Part shown: piece by piece, positions 44,106-55,783 of the stretch
Layout of the letters: each line of letters opens with the position of its first letter
Position numbering within the stretch: the first letter of the stretch is position 1
Made by a program: the position numbers and the translations under genes
The notes under the pieces: generated by a model
Databases searched by the model: none
Seen by the model: only the letters and a program-made list of their open reading frames with translations
Told to the model about the DNA's origin: nothing
Origin: Epichloe hybrida
Lineage: Eukaryota > Ascomycota > Sordariomycetes > Hypocreales > Clavicipitaceae
DNA: 64,000 nucleotides
Reading direction: 5' to 3'
Assembly: GCA_019022495.1 (NCBI GenBank)
Contig: JAFEKR010000029.1
Coordinates: 744,001 to 808,000, forward strand

Positions 44106-44820
44106 AAATACTACAAATGTAGTATTAGTAAAAAAAAAGTGGGTACTTTTATTATCTTATAATATTCCTTAGATTTTTCTTAATTAGCTTAATATTAGCC
44201 TTTCTTTTTATTATAATTTAGTTATTTAGTTATAAATATTTTAAGTTTAGGCTTATTTAAACTATTAAGCTAATAATAGGGATAGGGTTACTAAAGATAA
44301 ACTATTTTAGTATTTATATATAGCCTAAATTTTTTAGTAAATTTAAAAGGTCTTTATACTTTTATAGCTTTTTTCTTAGATTTACTATTTAATTTTAGTA
44401 TATTTTTTATCTTTTAATCTAAGATTTACCCTAAAGAAATTATTTATTATTCTATAAAAATAAGATATTAAATATAATAATAATATATTTAGATTAATAA
44501 GACTTTTATTATAAAGATAATATTTTATTATATTTAGTAAGAGGTTCTTTAGTAATATAACTATTTTCTTTAAATTAAAACTAATTATATTAAGTTTTTA
44601 GGTTTTTAAGGTAAAAGAAAATTAAAAAACTGTAAAAAAGCTATAATAATAAAGCTATAATATTTTTTAGGATATTAAAATATAAAATAAATTAATTTCT
44701 GTTAATTATTTAATATATAAAGAAATAAGCTTTAAAACTAGGTTTAATTATTAATACTATTCTTATCTTACTTTCTTAGTTAAATAGTTTTTTTTAAAAG
44801 TAAGTCTAAAGTAAGTTTAA

Positions 44821-45340
44821 AGTGGGTCTAAAGTAAGGTTATTTAGTTATATCTCTTACTTAGTTATAGCTTTTATAGTTTTTTATAATCTAGTCTTATA
44901 AAAAGAAGGGATTTATAAAAGTGGGTCCAAAGTGGGTCTATTTAATTATACCTCTTACTTAATTTTATAACTTTTATAGTTTTTTATAATATAGTCTTAG
45001 AAAAGAAGGGATTTATAAAAGTGGGTCCAAAGTGGGTCTATTTAATTATACCTCTTACTTAATTTTATAACTTTTATAGTTTTTTATAATATAGTCTTAG
45101 AAAAGAAGGGATTTATAAAAGTGGGTCCAAAGTGGGTCTATTGAATTATATCTCTTACTTAATTTTATTACTTTTATAGTTTTTATAACATAGTGTTAGA
45201 AAAGAAGGGATTTATAAAAGTGGATCTAAAAGTGGGTCTATTTAATTATACTTGTTACTTAGTTATAGCTTTTCTAGTTTTTATAATCTAGTTCTATAAA
45301 AGAAAATATTAATAAAAGTGGGTCTAAAGTGGGTTATGTT
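44821..45340. repeat. About 100-bp minisatellite inside the hAT-like element
   Basis: Copies begin at 44921, 45021 and 45121 with an exact 100-bp period and near identity, and degraded copies flank them at about 44821, 45219 and 45317. Each unit begins GTGGGTCCAAAGTGGGTCTA and continues with AT-rich sequence ending AGGGATTTATAAAA. Confidence 0.85.
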
Positions 45341-45740
45341 AGATATATCTTTTATTTATTACTAGCTTTTATACTTTTTTTATAATCTAGTTAAAGAAAA
45401 AAGAGATATTAAAGTTTATTATTATTATTATTACTATTATAGCTAAAGTACTAGTACTAGCTATATAGAAAGCTAACTAAGGTAAATAATATATTTTTAC
45501 TATTATTATTTTAAATATTATTTTAAAAAAACATAAGAAAGAAAAGTATTTTATTTTACTAATATTTTTATAAACCTTAAAATACTAAATAACTAAAAAG
45601 TAAAGCTTTTTCTATAGTAATTTACTAATACTTACTAATGTTTTATTTAAGTTATTTATTTATTATTTAAACTTAATTAAACTTTAACACTTATAATATT
45701 ATAAAGTAATAAAAGCTATTCTTACTTATTCTAAGTAATT

Positions 45741-45940
45741 TTAAGCTATTTTAAGCTATTTTAAGCTATTCTAAGCTATTCTAAGCTAGTATAAGCTATT
45801 ATAAGCTAGTATAAGCTATTATAAGCTAGTATAAGCTATTATAAGCTAGTATAAGCTATTATAAGCTATTATAAGCTATTATAAGCTATTATAAGCTATT
45901 ATAAGCTATTATAAGCTAGTATAAGCTAGTATAAGCTATT
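45741..45940. repeat. 10-bp satellite array, variant copies
   Basis: About 20 copies of a 10-bp unit (TAAGCTATTA and TAAGCTAGTA alternating, TAAGCTATTC at the left). It belongs to the inner hAT-like copy, and lies just inside the right terminus at 46134. Confidence 0.85.
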
Positions 45941-46134
45941 ATATTATTAAAAAATTCAAAATACTACAAATACTACAAAATACTACAAATACTACATGTA
46001 GTAGAAAAATTTCATTGTAGTGTAGTATGTAGTGTAGTGTAGTATGTAGTGTAGTGTAGTATGTAGTGTAGTGTAGTATACTACACTACACTACAAATAC
46101 TACAAGATGTAGTGTAGTGTAGTATAAAGCTCTG

Positions 46135-46719
46135 GGCATGAGATCTACGAAGTCAAGTGGATTAACAGCAACGACAATCCGGCAGACGCGATAACTAAAT
46201 CATTGCTAAATTTATTACTTTTCTCTTTAATTAATTTAAATAAATTAACGATTCGTGTTAAAGGATAGGTGAAGAGACCTATGATATTAGGAGACAGGAG
46301 CTTAGGCAAGGACTGATAGATTAATTTAATTAACTAATACTATAATAGCTAATTAGAGCAGTGGATTCCTATTAAGGGATTTACTAGTGTATACTTTCCT
46401 TTAATCTGATTTTTATTACGTTTTTAAGCTCTTTAGCTATAAAGGAAAAAGAGAGATTACTAGTGTTAATTCCTTCGGATCTTTATTAGTTTAATTATAG
46501 CTAAAGACTAGACTAATTGTGGGTCTAGCGCGATGCACGCGATGTGATTGGCTGCATTAATTCGCCACCCCCTTTTATGCCCCACATACGGATTTCGCTT
46601 ACTTTTCTAGCATCTAGACTTTCCCTCTCTTCTCCCTCTTTCCTAGCTAGCTAACTAACTATCATTGACTTCAATTATATAGGATTTATTACCTGCGCAG
46701 GACCTTGGTGCATCTAACA
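46135..46719 (+). mobile_element. 3' fragment of a Ty1/Copia retrotransposon with LTR
   Basis: Plus strand 46137-46200 reads KWINSNDNPADAITK and flanking codons, the conserved C-terminus of Copia RNase H, without stops. A candidate 3' LTR (TGTGGG...CTAACA, 202 bp) spans 46518-46719. This DNA has markedly more G+C than the surroundings and looks little touched by RIP. The left end is cut at the right terminus of the inner hAT-like copy (CTCTG 46130-46134). The rest of the Copia element is missing. After the LTR the outer hAT-like sequence resumes. Confidence 0.7.
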
Positions 46720-47010
46720 ATTACTACTACTACTACTATTATTACTATTATTACTATTATTACTATTATTACTATTATTATTATTTTAAAAAATATAAGA
46801 AAGAAAAGTATTTCATTTTATTAATATATTTAAAAAGCTTAAAATACTAAGTAATTAAAAAGTATAGCTTTTTCTATAGTAATTTCCTTATACTTATTTA
46901 TATTTATATTTTAGTTACTTATTTACTATTTAATTTTAATTAAACTTTAACACTAATAATATTATAAGTTAATATAATTTATTATAATTATATTTTATAA
47001 ATATATTATA

Positions 47011-47370
47011 AGCTATTATAAGCTATTATAAGCTATTATAAGCTATTATAAGCTATTATAAGCTATTATAAGCTATTATAAGCTATTATAAGCTATTATA
47101 AGCTATTATAAGCTATTATAAGCTATTATAAGCTATTATAAGCTATTATAAGCTATTATAAGCTATTATAAGCTATTATAAGCTATTATAAGCTATTATA
47201 AGCTATTATAAGCTATTATAAGCTATTATAAGCTATTATAAGCTATTATAAGCTATTATAAGCTATTATAAGCTATTATAAGCTATTATAAGCTATTATA
47301 AGCTATTATAAGCTATTATAAGCTATTATAAGCTATTATAAGCTATTATAAGCTATTATAAGCTATTATA
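47011..47370. repeat. 10-bp satellite array, 36 perfect copies
   Basis: AGCTATTATA repeated 36 times without a mismatch between 47011 and 47370. It occupies the same place relative to the right terminus (47508) as the 45741-45940 array does relative to 46134, but is longer and homogeneous. Confidence 0.95.
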
Positions 47371-50300
47371 AGTAATTATATTACTAAAAATTACAAATAC
47401 TACAAATACTACAAAATACTACATGTAGTGTAGTGTAGTAAAAAAATTCCCTTGTAGTGTAGTGTGTAGTGTAGTGTAGTATGTAGTGTAGTGTAGTGCA
47501 AAGCTCTGCTTAGGAGTAATAGGTCCTAAGTAATCTATTACGACCAAAGCCTAGGGTTCTAATATTATTATGGTTTTCAGAGCGGATTAAGGTAATCTTA
47601 TTCCTATTTACTAGTAGACTAGATAAGATTAGCAGTAAGATTCTATATCTCTTACTCTATCTAGCTAGAAATATTACCTATAAAGTTTTTATATTATAAT
47701 AGTTAGTCCAAAATAACCTATAGTGTTATAGGCTTATTAGAGTTTAATTAGAACTTCTTTAGAAAGTATATATTCTAATAGTAATTCATCTAGTTCTAAA
47801 TAGTAGAGTTTTTATTCTAAGATTTAATATTTTAGCGCCTAACGCCAAATTAGTTTCTAATATTCAGCTAGGATTGTCTAGTAACTATAAATAATCAAAG
47901 TCAAAATTTCTCTATACTATTTAGAGTTTAGCTATTCCTAAAGCTTAGTTCTTACTATCTCTAAGGTTTTATTATCTAATCTTTCGCCTTCTAGTATAAT
48001 TATTTTACTTCTTATTAAAATCATCACTAGTTACTCTTATGTAGCTAGTGTTACATTAACGCCTATTTATCTCTTTACTTTATATAGATTAGACCTAAGT
48101 TCTTCTAGTAGTCATGACATCCTATCCATAATCTTTATAATCTTCATTATATTAGGTTAGTATATATATTTCATATTTAACTCTTAGAGAATATTTACCT
48201 ATTAAGTAACCTTCCTATAAACCTTAGAGAGATTCGCTATAGAATTAATAATTCCTTTGTAATCCGTGTACACCTTTAAAGGGTAAGGTAAACTATTCAC
48301 TAGCTATTACGTCTCTTTTAACCTAATAATAATAGCTAACATTTCCTTCTTAGGTATTATATATTGTTTTTCAGCGTCCCCTAACCTATGAGATATCTAT
48401 ATAATAATTTATACCTTTAAGAAATTTAATTCTATTACGCTTATGCTAGGATTAGTGTCTTCTAGCTAAAATAGAACTCCTCTAGTACCTATGTCTAAAG
48501 CATCTATTACTAAATAAAACTATATCCCTAGCTAGGCCCTAAAAGTAGTATTTACCTAAATACTATAGCAGATTTATAGTAAAGCATCTTAAGCCTCTTA
48601 TATCTATTTAGGGTTCTCTTTTAGGACTTCTACCCTCTAGACTAATAGCTTCCTTAATTTAGTAACCTTCTAAATGTCTTAGAAAAAGACCTTCTTAATT
48701 ATTAGCACTAGGTCTAATCTCCCTAGAATAAACTTCCGTAGGAATGGCATTAGATATATTAAGACTAAGATTTCATTCTAAGTTTTCAGGGGTCTTTATT
48801 TAAAATATTTCTCTAGGTTAGCAAATCTTTTATGATGTTTCCTTGCTAGTTTAATCTTCTTATCTTTTAATAAGTATTTAACATAGTTTACGCTAGACGT
48901 AAAAAGGGTGGTCTTACATTTACTTAGTCTAATCAGAGCCTAAGTAACTTATAGGAAGTATTATTTCTATAGAAAGTTAAAGTAATTCTCCTATATTTCA
49001 GAGCCTAAGTAGTAGTTATTTATATAAATAGAGAATAATATTTATATATCCTTTATATATCCTAGTATTAATTCGCTTTCTATTCTATTTTTAAAGAATA
49101 AGTATCTAAAGGTTATGTCTCTAAACCTAGCGTAACTTGCTAGTAATCCTATTAAGCCCTAGGCTATGTTATTATAATAATATATTCTATTTAGCCCTGA
49201 AAAGGCTATCTTATATTTATTAGGTAGGTAAATCCTAATTACCTAGAACCTATTTAACGCGTCCGCTTAGGAGAATATTATTAATTTTCTATAATAAACT
49301 AAATCTAAATCTACTTCTATATTATAGCATAGGTAAGCTATCTTAATAGTCTTGCTATTTATGTTATAATAGTTATATACTACTTAAAACACCTTTAGAG
49401 TTTTAGGAGCGAAAATCATTAGTGCCACCTATTCTAATAGTCCTTAATAAATAATACTTGCTTTCTTTATAGCTAGAAACACTTTCTTTATAAACTTATA
49501 ATATAGTCTAGAGTACTAATATTACTTCCTCTTCCCTAGTTAGGCATTTAGAATTAAAGGGATATAATATTATAGTAAGTTAGTTATGTAAATATCCTTA
49601 AGTCTCTTAATAAAATATTCTCTGTAGGTATAATATAACCTTATAATTATTATCTATTATTTAGCAGTCCTTATATAGTCTCTAAGGATAATATTAGACT
49701 AATTAAACCATAAAACTATGGTTTTAGTTAGGGAGTTAGATAATAGTTAATTTATATGTAGATTTTAATATCTTAAGGGGTAGCCCTTAATTTCCGGATT
49801 TCCTATATAAATATTTAATTTAGGCTATCCCACACTATCCTAGGTTACTATCTCCTTATCTAGGTCGCGAACTAGTGTATAACCTACGCGATTTAACTAT
49901 AACACTAAGTCCGTATAGTAGTTATTACTATCCCTAGTTTTATTAACTAATTCTTTAATTTAGTTATTTATATAGTAATTTCTGATTTTTAAGGGGGAGG
50001 CCTTGATTTCTTTATTTCCTATATAAATTAGTCCTTAGTTATATCTAAGTATGTCTATCTTTAAACACTAGTCTTTATCCCTATCTAAGTGTTATAAATA
50101 CTATAGCCTAACCTTAGTTTCTCTAGGTAAACCTAGATTATTAGTATTTATATAGTGTTTTCTATTTCCTAAGGGGTAAACCTTAATTTCTAATTTTCCT
50201 ATATAAATTAAGTGGTTACTATGTCCTAGCGCGTCTGCCCCTAGTTCTTGCTCTATTAGAACGCTTAACTCCTATGTATTATGTATCCTAAGTTCTGTTT

Positions 50301-53300
50301 CTTAGACTAAGACCTAATTTTTATTCTTTAGGTAGTAATTCTTACTTTATAAGGGGGTACCCTTAATTTTTAACTTTCCTATATAAATTAGGACTTCCTT
50401 ATATCTAGAGGTGTTTTCTATAGGTTTCTCCTATCCTTTCCTAATACTATAGGAGTCTTTTAGTATTTTAAATAAATTAAGTTTATTATACCTATCTAAT
50501 TCCTATCCTTTAGCTAGGTTAGGCCTTATAGATTCTTTAAATTTCTCCTTATTTATTTCTTCCTCTTCTAATTCTTTAGGATTATCCTTTATTATATCTT
50601 CCTATAATAATCCTAGTTCTTTATAATAGTTCTTATTAACTTATACTCTTACTAGGTTCTATTTAATAAAACTATAGTTTATACTTACTACTAATTTCTT
50701 TTCTTATAAAGTCTTATAGAAATTAGTCTAACTCTATGTAATTATCTAGTATATTAATATAGGTTTTAGTTAATTAAGGCTAGAGTAATAAGAGGTGAAT
50801 AATTTAATTTCTATCTTAGGGTTTAACATAAGGATTAATTTATCTATAATAATATTCTATAGTGGTTTCTAGATAACTATAGTAGTAAACTTTAACTCTA
50901 GTTTATAGGTAAGAACTCGTTTATTAGTTGTTTTTACTATATTATCTAGGCTAGAACTATATAAGCTATCTATCTTACTTCTAACCTTATTTATAGTAAT
51001 ATTATTCTTCCTATTAATACTTCCCTTAGTTCTCCTATTTTCTTAATATACCTTTCTTCTATACTTTATTCCCTAAGTATTCTCCACTAGTATTTCTTTA
51101 AAACTTATTATTCTAATCTTATCTAGTAATAGTAAATTATAAACATATAAATAACCGCTAGTATCTTTATTATCCGTGATTCTTAGTTTTCTAATCCCTA
51201 GTTTTTTACTTTATTAAATACCTTACTATTTAATCCCCTTAGGATTTCCTTAACCTTCTCTAGGATTTCTTAGTTATTCTCTATAAACTCTATAATTTTA
51301 TCTAGTCCTATTCTCTATAGAAGCTAGGCACATGGATTAGATTATTAGAATAGGTCTAGGCATAGGTATATTAGGAGTGTTTATATTTTGCCCTTAGTAC
51401 TTGTAATTATGATTTTCTCTAGCCTATAATATTTAATAGTATTTATTCTTTATAACCAAACCTTTCCTAATAATATATCCTAATCTTATTAAGCTAGTAT
51501 TATATAGTATTTAGCTAGAGCTAAGATTTCCCTAGCTATAATCTAGAGGTAAGCATAGTAGGAGATTAGTTAACACACATTATTTGCTATCTTAATAAAT
51601 CTTAATTTATAAAGTTAGACTAAAGGGATTCCATACCTCTTTAGGTAATTTATATTTACTAGTTCCACGCTTAAGCTACTATTAAGCAAAGCTAAGTCAC
51701 ACTAAATACCCTTAATATATATTATAATATATCCTAGGGTTATTAGTACTTCGCTATCTAGCCTAGTAATATTATTCTATATAATTATAGTGTTTGTTAA
51801 CCCTAGGGATCTATAGGCTACTATTTCTAGACCTATTATTCCCTTATATAGCTCTAAGAGATAAGAGATAATTACTTTAGCTCTATTACCCTTTAACTTT
51901 TATTAGCATTATATTAAGTAACTTAGTTATTAGCGGATAATTAGGGCTATCTAGAGGAGTTATAAAACACGAATAGATACTATAGTTTTACTTAGTTATT
52001 TTCCTAGGTTAAATAGTAAAACTTTATATTCTTCTATAGCCTAAATATTCTCTAAGGCTAATCTTTAGTAGGGTTAAGGGTTTAAGGTAGTATTATTTAT
52101 TTCTACCTCCCTTAGTTATATAGTTACTATAGGTATAGTAGGTTTCTAGGGATTTACTATACTTTTATCTAGATATAGACGTAAGGTAGGAAGTAATCTT
52201 TAAAACTCCTTAGAGCTTATTTCCTAGAGTAGTAAACATATACTTAGACTAGGATTCCTACTATCCTATAGAGTTTTATCTAAGTTAAGGATTTCTTTAA
52301 TTTATTCTATTAGTAAGTCTCCTAAAGTATTCCTAGGTTTAGTAAATAATTTAATAATTCTCTTAGCTAGTCCTCTAGTAAATACTAGCTTATTTACTTT
52401 TTCTTTTCCCTTTACTATAGTAGTAATATTAGCGTAACCTATCTTATTTTCTTCCTAGATATAACTTAGAGGTTAATAGTTTAAGGATAATACTATAGGT
52501 AATTAAATCTTAGTATTAGTAATATAGCCTTAGGGGGGGATTAGTTAACTTATTTCTATAGTACTAATAAAGTTTATTTAGTTTTTATTATCTAGTTCCC
52601 TCCTGTAATCCTTTTTTATCTAGTAATTATTATAGTTCTATTAATCTTAGTGCCTTTTAAAGTCTTCTATTAAGTATCTATCCTTCTATATATAACTATA
52701 TCCTATATATCCTTATTCTTTATATAAGAAGCACTAGAAGAAATTAAGGTCTCTCTAGGTATCTCTTTAGGGATCTCTCTAAGGAAATATACTAGTTATA
52801 TTTCCTACTAGTCTTATAGAGGCTTAGATTTGCTTATTTATATTATATCTCGCTTAGTTATACTAGCTTGTAGTCTAATTTATATTACTAGCGCCTTAGG
52901 CTCTAAATGCTTTAAGTTATTTTACTAGTTTTACTATCTATTTAAAGGCTTGCTTTTCTCTTTTTAACTATTCTTCTATCTATCTCTAGAGGGGAGCTAT
53001 ACCTAGCGTTAAGGTTTCCTTATTAGATAGTTATAATATCTTTTCAGAGGCTAATAAATAGTATTTATATAGAAATAACTTTAAGTTAGATATTATTAAG
53101 TCCTTTAAAGCTATACTATTTATCTATTTATTTAATGTGAATAGATAATCTAATACCCTTTCTTATAGTTAGGCGTTTACTTCTCTATTTACTAGATAGG
53201 TAATAAAGTTTATAAATAAAACTTATTAAGTACTAGATTTTATCTTAGAAGCTAAATACTTAGCTTATTAAATATAAGTATTTAGTATCTCTCCTAGTTC

Positions 53301-55663
53301 TTATGTAAAACTATATACCTCTCTTTACGTAGAAATCTTAATAAAAGGATCTAGCTTCTTAAACTTTTCTAAGAACTTCTTAGCTATATTCTTCTATATC
53401 TAGTTTTTATACTCTAAGTCTTTATACTAGGCTACTACTTTCCTATATAAACCTTAGATAAAAGTAAAACGCGTAAAGGTATTAATATATTCTTTTAGGG
53501 CTTAGGCTATCGTGGCCATTATTTTGTAATGTTTTATATATTCTTTAGCTAGTCTATCCCTTAGTAAGCTAGAAAAGGTAATTCCTCCCCTTACTATTAG
53601 GTTTATTAGGAAAAAAGGACTACCTATAGTGCCTATCTATCTAGTTTCGCTAGGATTAGTAATATTATATAATTATAAAGATAAAGAGGGGATAAGCATT
53701 ATAATTTTATTTAGTTAGGGGGACTATTCTAGGGGGTGCTTAGGGCTTAGGATAAATTCTAATAAAAATCTATTACCCTACTCTAATTCTAAGCTTAGGA
53801 CTAACTCTTCCTAAGTTCTAGCGTCTAACTCTATAGAAAAAGGTCCTAGCATAAAGTGTTCAAGCTAGAGGGTGTTATTTTAAGGGGTTAGTAATTTAGT
53901 AATTCTTTAAGATCCTTTAGTGCCCCCCTAAGTCTAGTGATTTACCTAGCTAGATTAATTACTAATTGTGATTATGTTAATAATATATCTGATTTCTTAA
54001 ATAAAGGTAAATAGGATAGATTATTAGGTAGTAGGAATTAGGTGTTAAGGTTTTAGGCTTTTAGGATTTTTAGACTCTTTAAACCTTATTATAATAAAGT
54101 TTTTAAGAGTAAAAGTTAGGGGGTGAGCATAGAACTCCAAAACATTAATTATATTTGCCTAGCTAGAAGAGAATAAGAAGGAAAATAAAATCATTCTCCC
54201 TCTATCCTAAAATAAAAACATTCCTCCCTCTCCTAATAACTCCTTTCTCTATAACTTAAGCAAATTCCTAATATAAGCATAGTACGCTAAAAGCTTTTCG
54301 CACAGTGCTATCTAACTAGAAGATTGGATTAGCGAATAAGTGGACCTAAAAGTGGGTTATAAGTGGGGTAGTAGTCCGTGCTTCATACCTCTAATTATAG
54401 TAGTGTAATTATCTTAAAAACCTAGGTTTTTAAAGTTAAGAGGCACCTTAGTTAGTTCCCTAAGGCATAAAGTTTAACCCCTAGTTTACATTCTATCCTA
54501 TATACCTATCTAAGTGTCTTACACTATAATACTAGGTAAATATTACTACTTCTTTATACACCCCTTATATTAGTATATTATCTCTAGCTAGTCTAGTAGT
54601 AAATCCTATAAGTAGTTTCTTTAATTAATAGCTCTTTTCTAGAGCTTCTTTAATTATTAAGTTTAAGGTTCTTATTATATTATATTTACTTAGAAATATC
54701 TGCCTTTACCTATAGAGTGTAGATTCTTTATACTACTAAGTATAGAAATATCCATTCCTATACTAGAGTTTTACTATTTAGGTTAAATTCTAAGGTCTAA
54801 AAATTCCTTAAGGTTTTGCCTAATATCTAGTGTTATTTACCTCTAGTTTAAGTAAAGTATTACTATGCCTAATTTACTAAGTATAAAAATAATACTTCCT
54901 ATAGTTAGATTCCTTAGTTTAAGTGTAGCTTATAAGGCTCCTTAATTTAATAAGTTCTAATACTTTATCTATTAGTATCTAACCTTAGTTAATCCTCACC
55001 CACGTAGAACTATAACTATTCATAATCTTAAGTGCTAGTATTATACTAGGTTTATGCTATAGTGTTTTTATTAATTCTTCCTTATTTATTTCTCTATAGC
55101 TTTATTATAGATTAAACTTCTAACCTATTCTTTTCCTATGCTATAAATTCTTCGCTTTATTATTATAAGTTAACTTCCTATTATAATCATTATTTATTAC
55201 TATCTCTAATATAATTTACTTCCTATTATCCTATTCTAGGTATTCTAGGATCTTATTAAATAATTCTTTGTAAGTTTTACATAGCCCTATAGTTCTATAC
55301 CTATCTTATTAAGTCCTATAGTCCTTAATATTCTTACCTTATTAAATAGTAGTGTTTTCTAACTATAGCTAAAGGATTTTCTTAATTATAGTAATAACTA
55401 TAGCTATACTCTAATTATTATCTTTCTTTAGTTCTAACTATAGTTATATTCTAATTTAATTTCTCTTTATTTCTAAACTTAGTTATACTCTATAAGAGTT
55501 TTATAATCCCCTTTTCCTTCTAGTCTAAGTATTATTTATTATTTATTTAGTCTAGTAACGCTATAGAAGTACTTTATTAGAGAATCTCTAATATTAGAAT
55601 ATTTAATTATAGTAATAATTTAGTTAAGCAAAGGAATAATTAAAGGTCCTAGTCTTATTACTA

Positions 55664-55779
55664 TAAAGTAGTACTAAAATTAAGTAGGATAATGTAGGTT
55701 GTATTATTCAGTTATCTAGCTACTAGGTTCCCCATAATAATACTACTAATGATTACCTCAGCCATTCTCCACCTCAATA
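55664..55779. repeat. Right LTR of the Gypsy-like element, RIP-mutated
   Basis: 116 bp from TAAAGTAG to CCTCAATA. It is the 5' LTR in the element's orientation. Its outer TG and CA have become TA and TA in forward reading. Followed by GCCT, the target duplication. Confidence 0.85.
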
Positions 55780-55783
55780 GCCT

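Larger units (their letters stand above)
43978..47516. mobile_element. hAT-like non-autonomous element complex with 8-bp target duplication
   Basis: The element proper is 43986-47508. Termini are inverted: CAGAGCTTTGCA on the left, TGCAAAGCTCTG on the right. They are flanked by perfect 8-bp direct repeats CTTAGGAG (43978-43985 and 47509-47516). An 8-bp duplication and a CAGAG-type terminus fit the hAT superfamily. No transposase frame is present, so it is non-autonomous. The interior holds GTAGTGTAGT hairpins near the ends, a 100-bp minisatellite, two 10-bp satellite arrays, and a Copia fragment with a second right terminus at 46134. It interrupts the integrase region of the surrounding retrotransposon. 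Confidence 0.75.
42861..55779 (-). mobile_element. RIP-degraded Ty3/Gypsy-like LTR retrotransposon with nested insertions
   Basis: Bounded by 116-bp direct LTRs (42861-42976 and 55664-55779), TG...CA type, and a 4-bp target duplication GCCT (42857-42860 and 55780-55783). Interior coding relics read on the minus strand. Reverse-transcriptase thumb/connection sequence is near 48800-48890 (NYVKYLLKDKKIKLARKH). RNase H follows near 48280-48520 (LEDTNPSISVIEF, then DAEKQYIIPKKEMLAI). Integrase-like relics lie around 43400-43950. That order fits PR-RT-RH-IN of Gypsy. There are no frames over 60 codons in the whole block; DNA is about three-quarters A+T. Without the 3.5-kb insert the element is about 9.4 kb. 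Gag-like sequence would be expected at 50-55 kb, but I could not recognise it. Confidence 0.85.

Noticed and set aside
47011..47370. CRISPR-like array
   Set aside because: The units are contiguous 10-mers with no spacers, in a eukaryotic transposon.
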